This document shows, in pieces, positions 5,475 through 8,044 of a DNA stretch of 8,044 bases. Each line of letters begins with the position of its first letter. Positions within the stretch are counted from its first letter, which is position 1. Below the pieces are notes generated by a model, which was not told the origin of the DNA, did not search any database, and saw only the letters and a list, made by a program, of their open reading frames with translations. Location of the stretch: NCBI GenBank assembly GCA_964346085.1, contig CAYFSZ010000068.1, positions 1 to 8,044 on the forward strand. The letters are read 5' to 3'. The translations under genes and the position numbers were made by a program. The DNA is from UBA5436 sp964346085. GTDB lineage: Bacteria > Bacillota > Clostridia > Saccharofermentanales > DTU023.

Positions 5475-6452
5475 GTGATACAGTTTAGCAATGTCACAAA
5501 AATATTTGAAGGTTTTACAGCTTTATCGAATATCACATTATCCATCAAACCGAATGATTTTTTCGGAATTATCGGAATGAGTGGAGCTGGTAAATCAACC
5601 TTGATTCGTTTGGTCAACGGATTGATTAAACCAGATGAAGGAGAAATCCAGGTGATGAATCAAACTCTTTCTCAATTGAATGAACATCAGTTGAATGAGT
5701 TAAGAAGTGAAGTGGGGATGATTTTTCAACATTTCAATTTGCTGAATCAAAGAAATGTGATTGATAATGTTGCTTTACCATTGAAGTTAAAAGGTGTTTC
5801 CAAGAAAGAACGTCATGAAAAGGCAAAGAAGATTTTGGAATTAGTTGGTCTTTCAGATAAAGTTGATGCATATCCAGCACAATTATCTGGTGGACAAAAA
5901 CAAAGAGTTGCAATTGCTAGAGCACTCGTAAATGATAATAAATTGCTACTTTGCGATGAGGCAACTTCTGCACTCGATCCGATTTCAACTCAAAGTATTC
6001 TGACGCTATTGAAAGACTTACAGAAGAAGTTAGGCTTAACAGTTGTCATGATTACTCATGAAATGGCAGTGATTGAGCAAGTTTGTAACAAAGTTGCGAT
6101 TTTGGATCAAGGCCATCTCGTAGAAACAGGCAATGTGACAGATGTTTTCAAACATCCACAGCATAAGGCCACGAAGAAATTGTTAGGTATTAAGGAAGTA
6201 GAAGAACTTTCGAATGATCAAAGATTGAGATTAGTTTTTGATGGGACAAGTGCCAAAGAACCGATTATTGCGGAAGTGGTTCTTTTAACAGGACAAAAAG
6301 TCAATATTTTACAAGCAGACACAAAAGTTGTGGAAGATAAATTATATGGACAAATGGTCATTGCTTTGAATAATGTGAGCAACGAATTACTCGCATTCTT
6401 GAAAGACAAAGACGTAGCCGTAACGAGTGTTGAGGAGAGTGAAAATGTTTGA
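5475..6452 (+). CDS. metN: Methionine ABC importer ATP-binding protein MetN
   Basis: MetN is the ATPase that drives uptake of methionine through MetI. At 325 aa it has the expected two-part architecture. The nucleotide-binding domain shows Walker A GMSGAGKST (34-42), Q-loop Q85, signature LSGGQKQR (137-144), Walker B LLLCDE (157-162) and H-loop H195. A C-terminal NIL-type domain (about 240-320) follows; in Escherichia coli MetN the equivalent domain binds methionine and inhibits transport, so the protein probably carries its own feedback control. The GTG start at 5475 is set by GGAGG at 5464-5468, which touches the attenuator T-run. Its last 8 nt overlap metI. Expression is probably governed by the leader at 5269-5463. 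Confidence 0.95.
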   Translation: MIQFSNVTKIFEGFTALSNITLSIKPNDFFGIIGMSGAGKSTLIRLVNGLIKPDEGEIQVMNQTLSQLNEHQLNELRSEVGMIFQHFNLLNQRNVIDNVALPLKLKGVSKKERHEKAKKILELVGLSDKVDAYPAQLSGGQKQRVAIARALVNDNKLLLCDEATSALDPISTQSILTLLKDLQKKLGLTVVMITHEMAVIEQVCNKVAILDQGHLVETGNVTDVFKHPQHKATKKLLGIKEVEELSNDQRLRLVFDGTSAKEPIIAEVVLLTGQKVNILQADTKVVEDKLYGQMVIALNNVSNELLAFLKDKDVAVTSVEESENV

Positions 6453-7089
6453 GTTATTTTTGAAAGAAACAGGAAATACATTGTTGATGACATTTGTTTC
6501 CAGTATTGCCTCATTCATTATTGGTGGTGCTTTAGGAATCGTTTTGGTTCTCATCAAAAAAGGTGGGCTCAAAGAAAATGTAGCTCTATACCAAATCCTA
6601 GATTGGCTTGTGAATATTTTCCGTTCCATTCCATTTTTGATCCTTATGGTCTTTGTCATGCCGCTAGCGCGAATGCTGGTGTCTACCACGATCGGAGTAA
6701 AGGGCACAATCGTCCCTCTTGCCATTGCAGCAATTCCTTTTGTGGCTAGACTGACAGAAAATGCGATCAATGAAGTGGATAATAATCTGGTTGAAATGGC
6801 GAAATCCCTCGGAGCAAGTCATTGGCAGATTTTGAAAGAAGTATTATTACCAGAAAGTATGCCGCTTTTGGTCCAACAGGGAACCATGGCTATCATCACA
6901 ATTTTAAGCTATGGCGCAATGGCAGGAGCATTAGGTGGAGGAGGACTTGGCGTTATCGCTATCAATTATGGATATCACAGAAATGAATTCAAAATGATGT
7001 TCATCGCAATTGTACTCCTAATTATATTAGTTCAATTAATAGAAGTTGTCGGAAAACGCACTTCAAAAAAAATAAACAAAAAGAAATGA
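6445..7089 (+). CDS. metI: Methionine ABC importer permease MetI
   Basis: MetI is the membrane subunit that forms the methionine channel as a homodimer. It has 214 aa with five hydrophobic segments (about 14-37, 52-75, 86-103, 143-175 and 183-203), the usual MetI number. The cytoplasmic coupling loop has the expected EAA motif at 117-138 (EMAKSLGASHWQILKEVLLP), which docks onto MetN, and a glycine-rich GALGGGGLG at 161-169 is also typical of the family. I choose ATG 6445, with GAGGAGAG at 6432-6439. A GTG at 6427 in the same frame would add six residues and bury that site. The start lies within metN, overlapping its last 8 nt, which implies translational coupling. The C-terminus is strongly basic (KRTSKKINKKK). 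Confidence 0.95.
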   Translation: MFELFLKETGNTLLMTFVSSIASFIIGGALGIVLVLIKKGGLKENVALYQILDWLVNIFRSIPFLILMVFVMPLARMLVSTTIGVKGTIVPLAIAAIPFVARLTENAINEVDNNLVEMAKSLGASHWQILKEVLLPESMPLLVQQGTMAIITILSYGAMAGALGGGGLGVIAINYGYHRNEFKMMFIAIVLLIILVQLIEVVGKRTSKKINKKK

Positions 7090-7099
7090 GATAGAAAAG

Positions 7100-7978
7100 A
7101 TGAAAAAATTAGTAATTATTTTATTAGCATTGGTATTATTGGTCGGTTGCTCAAGCAACACAGAAACAGCAGAAACAGGCGCTGCATCAGAGGCAGCAAG
7201 TGAAGCTGCATCAGAAGCAGCTTCAGAGGCAGCTGAAGTTCCTGCAGAAGATACAGAATTAACAGTAGGTGCATCCGTTGTTCCACATGCTGAAATCTTA
7301 GCACAAGCAAAAGATGTTTTAGCTGAACAAGGTATTACATTGAATGTTGTTGAATTCACAGATTATGTTCAACCTAACTTAGCTTTAGATGCAGGTGATT
7401 TAGATGCAAACTATTTCCAACATGTTCCTTATTTAGAATCTTTCAATGAAGAACACGGTTTAGATTTAGTCAGTGTAGGAAAAATTCACTATGAGCCATT
7501 CGGCATTTATAAAGGTGCAAAATCTTCTTTAGATGAATTAGAAGATGGCGATAAAATTTCTGTTCCTAACGATACAACAAATGAAGCTCGTGCATTAGCA
7601 TTACTCGAAGCAGAAGGTTTAATTAAAATCAAAGAAGGTGCTGGCTTAAATGCAACGAAATTAGATATTGTTGAAAATCCTAAAAACTTAGAAATCGTTG
7701 AATTAGAAGCTGCTCAATTAGGTAAATCAATCCAAGACGTTGCATTCAGCGTTATCAATGGTAACTACGCTTTACAAGAAGGTTTAACAGCAGATGATGC
7801 TATCGTATTCGAATCCAAAGACTCAGTTGGTGCTGATACATTTGCTAACGTTTTAGTAGTTAAAGCGGGAAATGAAAGTAACCCAGCAGTTCAAGCATTA
7901 CTTAAAGCATTACAATCTGATGCAGTAAAACAATATATTCAAGATACATACAAAGGTTCAGTAGAAGCTTCTTTCTAA
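7100..7978 (+). CDS. metQ: Methionine-binding lipoprotein MetQ (NlpA family)
   Basis: MetQ captures methionine outside the membrane and delivers it to MetI. The 292-aa protein starts with a lipoprotein signal peptide and lipobox LVGC, with lipidated C17. An unusual linker with AASE repeats (28-46) follows, then a complete NlpA-type binding domain (about 53-292). Family blocks include TDYVQPNLALDAGDLDANYFQHVPYL, with the aromatic/His cluster Y105-F106-H108, GKIHYEPFGIY with H130, PNDTTNEARALALLE with N161 and R164, and VINGNYAL with N220 and N222. These match positions that contact methionine in characterised MetQ proteins, although I cannot separate methionine from close analogues. The start is 10 nt after metI; its ribosome binding site (AGATAGAAAAG) is weak, so translation may depend on coupling. 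Codon use is more uniform (many TTA, GCA, GAA) than in the neighbours, consistent with high expression. Confidence 0.93.
   Translation: MKKLVIILLALVLLVGCSSNTETAETGAASEAASEAASEAASEAAEVPAEDTELTVGASVVPHAEILAQAKDVLAEQGITLNVVEFTDYVQPNLALDAGDLDANYFQHVPYLESFNEEHGLDLVSVGKIHYEPFGIYKGAKSSLDELEDGDKISVPNDTTNEARALALLEAEGLIKIKEGAGLNATKLDIVENPKNLEIVELEAAQLGKSIQDVAFSVINGNYALQEGLTADDAIVFESKDSVGADTFANVLVVKAGNESNPAVQALLKALQSDAVKQYIQDTYKGSVEASF
7181..7228 (+). repeat. Degenerate 12-bp tandem repeat coding (AASE)4 in the MetQ linker
   Basis: Four 12-nt units encode AASE four times (residues 28-43), followed by a partial AAE. The DNA units differ at synonymous positions, for example GCTGCATCAGAG against GCAGCAAGTGAA. 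The repeat is therefore old or kept at protein level rather than a fresh duplication. It makes a flexible acidic tether between the lipid anchor and the binding domain. Confidence 0.75.
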
Positions 7979-8011
7979 GAAAAATTAATTATAAGAAGAT
8001 CTATAAATATC

Positions 8012-8044
8012 AAAACCGGCGAATCAAGTGTTCGCCGGTTTTTT
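8012..8044 (+). terminator. Terminator of the metNIQ operon
   Basis: A 12-bp perfect, GC-rich stem (AAAACCGGCGAA at 8012-8023 with TTCGCCGGTTTT at 8031-8042) closes a 7-nt loop and ends in a run of at least six T, running to the window edge. It begins 33 bp after the metQ stop. The A-rich start of the stem means it may also work for a gene coming from the other side. Confidence 0.92.

Noticed and set aside
6427..6444. GTG start at 6427 for MetI
   Set aside because: It would bury the GAGGAGAG ribosome binding site that fits ATG 6445, and the added residues (MLRRVK) are not typical of MetI.
7063..7359. Minus-strand ORF with repeated Ala-Ser-Asp residues
   Set aside because: It is the antisense shadow of the AASE repeat and start of metQ, with no ribosome binding site or family signature.

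Overview
The window is AT-rich DNA from a low-GC Gram-positive bacterium (Bacillota). Strong AGGAGG-type ribosome binding sites, GTG starts, T-tailed hairpin terminators, a lipoprotein-type MetQ and an MprF-type lysyltransferase all fit this. Lactobacillales is my best guess; the sequence does not settle the genus.

Layout: (a) 1-763, the 3' part of an mprF-like gene that looks broken by an out-of-frame internal deletion. (b) 763-791, a hairpin terminator shared by convergent genes. (c) 3567-827 on the minus strand, a three-gene operon: an M20 metallopeptidase, then two small polytopic membrane proteins (a DUF5058-type protein and a 222-aa partner). The two membrane proteins share a motif pattern and look like diverged paralogues, so they may form a heteromeric permease working with the peptidase. 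(d) 3568-3716, a divergent promoter region with a good promoter for the peptidase operon and a small palindrome next to it. (e) 3717-5183 on the plus strand, three closely spaced genes: an unrecognised 150-aa protein, a DUF1801 protein, and an HD-domain phosphohydrolase of the YfbR/HDDC2 type. (f) 5269-7978 on the plus strand, a complete methionine ABC importer operon, metN-metI-metQ, closed by a strong terminator at 8012-8044.

The most interesting part is the metNIQ leader (5269-5474). It has a near-ideal promoter, then a 22-codon ORF with its own strong ribosome binding site and the run Met-Met-Met-Cys at codons 8-11. After it come a possible antiterminator stem and a textbook terminator whose T-run touches the metN ribosome binding site. 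No S-box, S(MK)-box or T-box signature is visible. The arrangement reads as a ribosome-mediated attenuator: scarce charged Met-tRNA (or Cys-tRNA) would stall the ribosome in the leader, leave the antiterminator free and turn on methionine uptake.

No tRNA, rRNA, insertion sequence, CRISPR array or prophage gene is visible.
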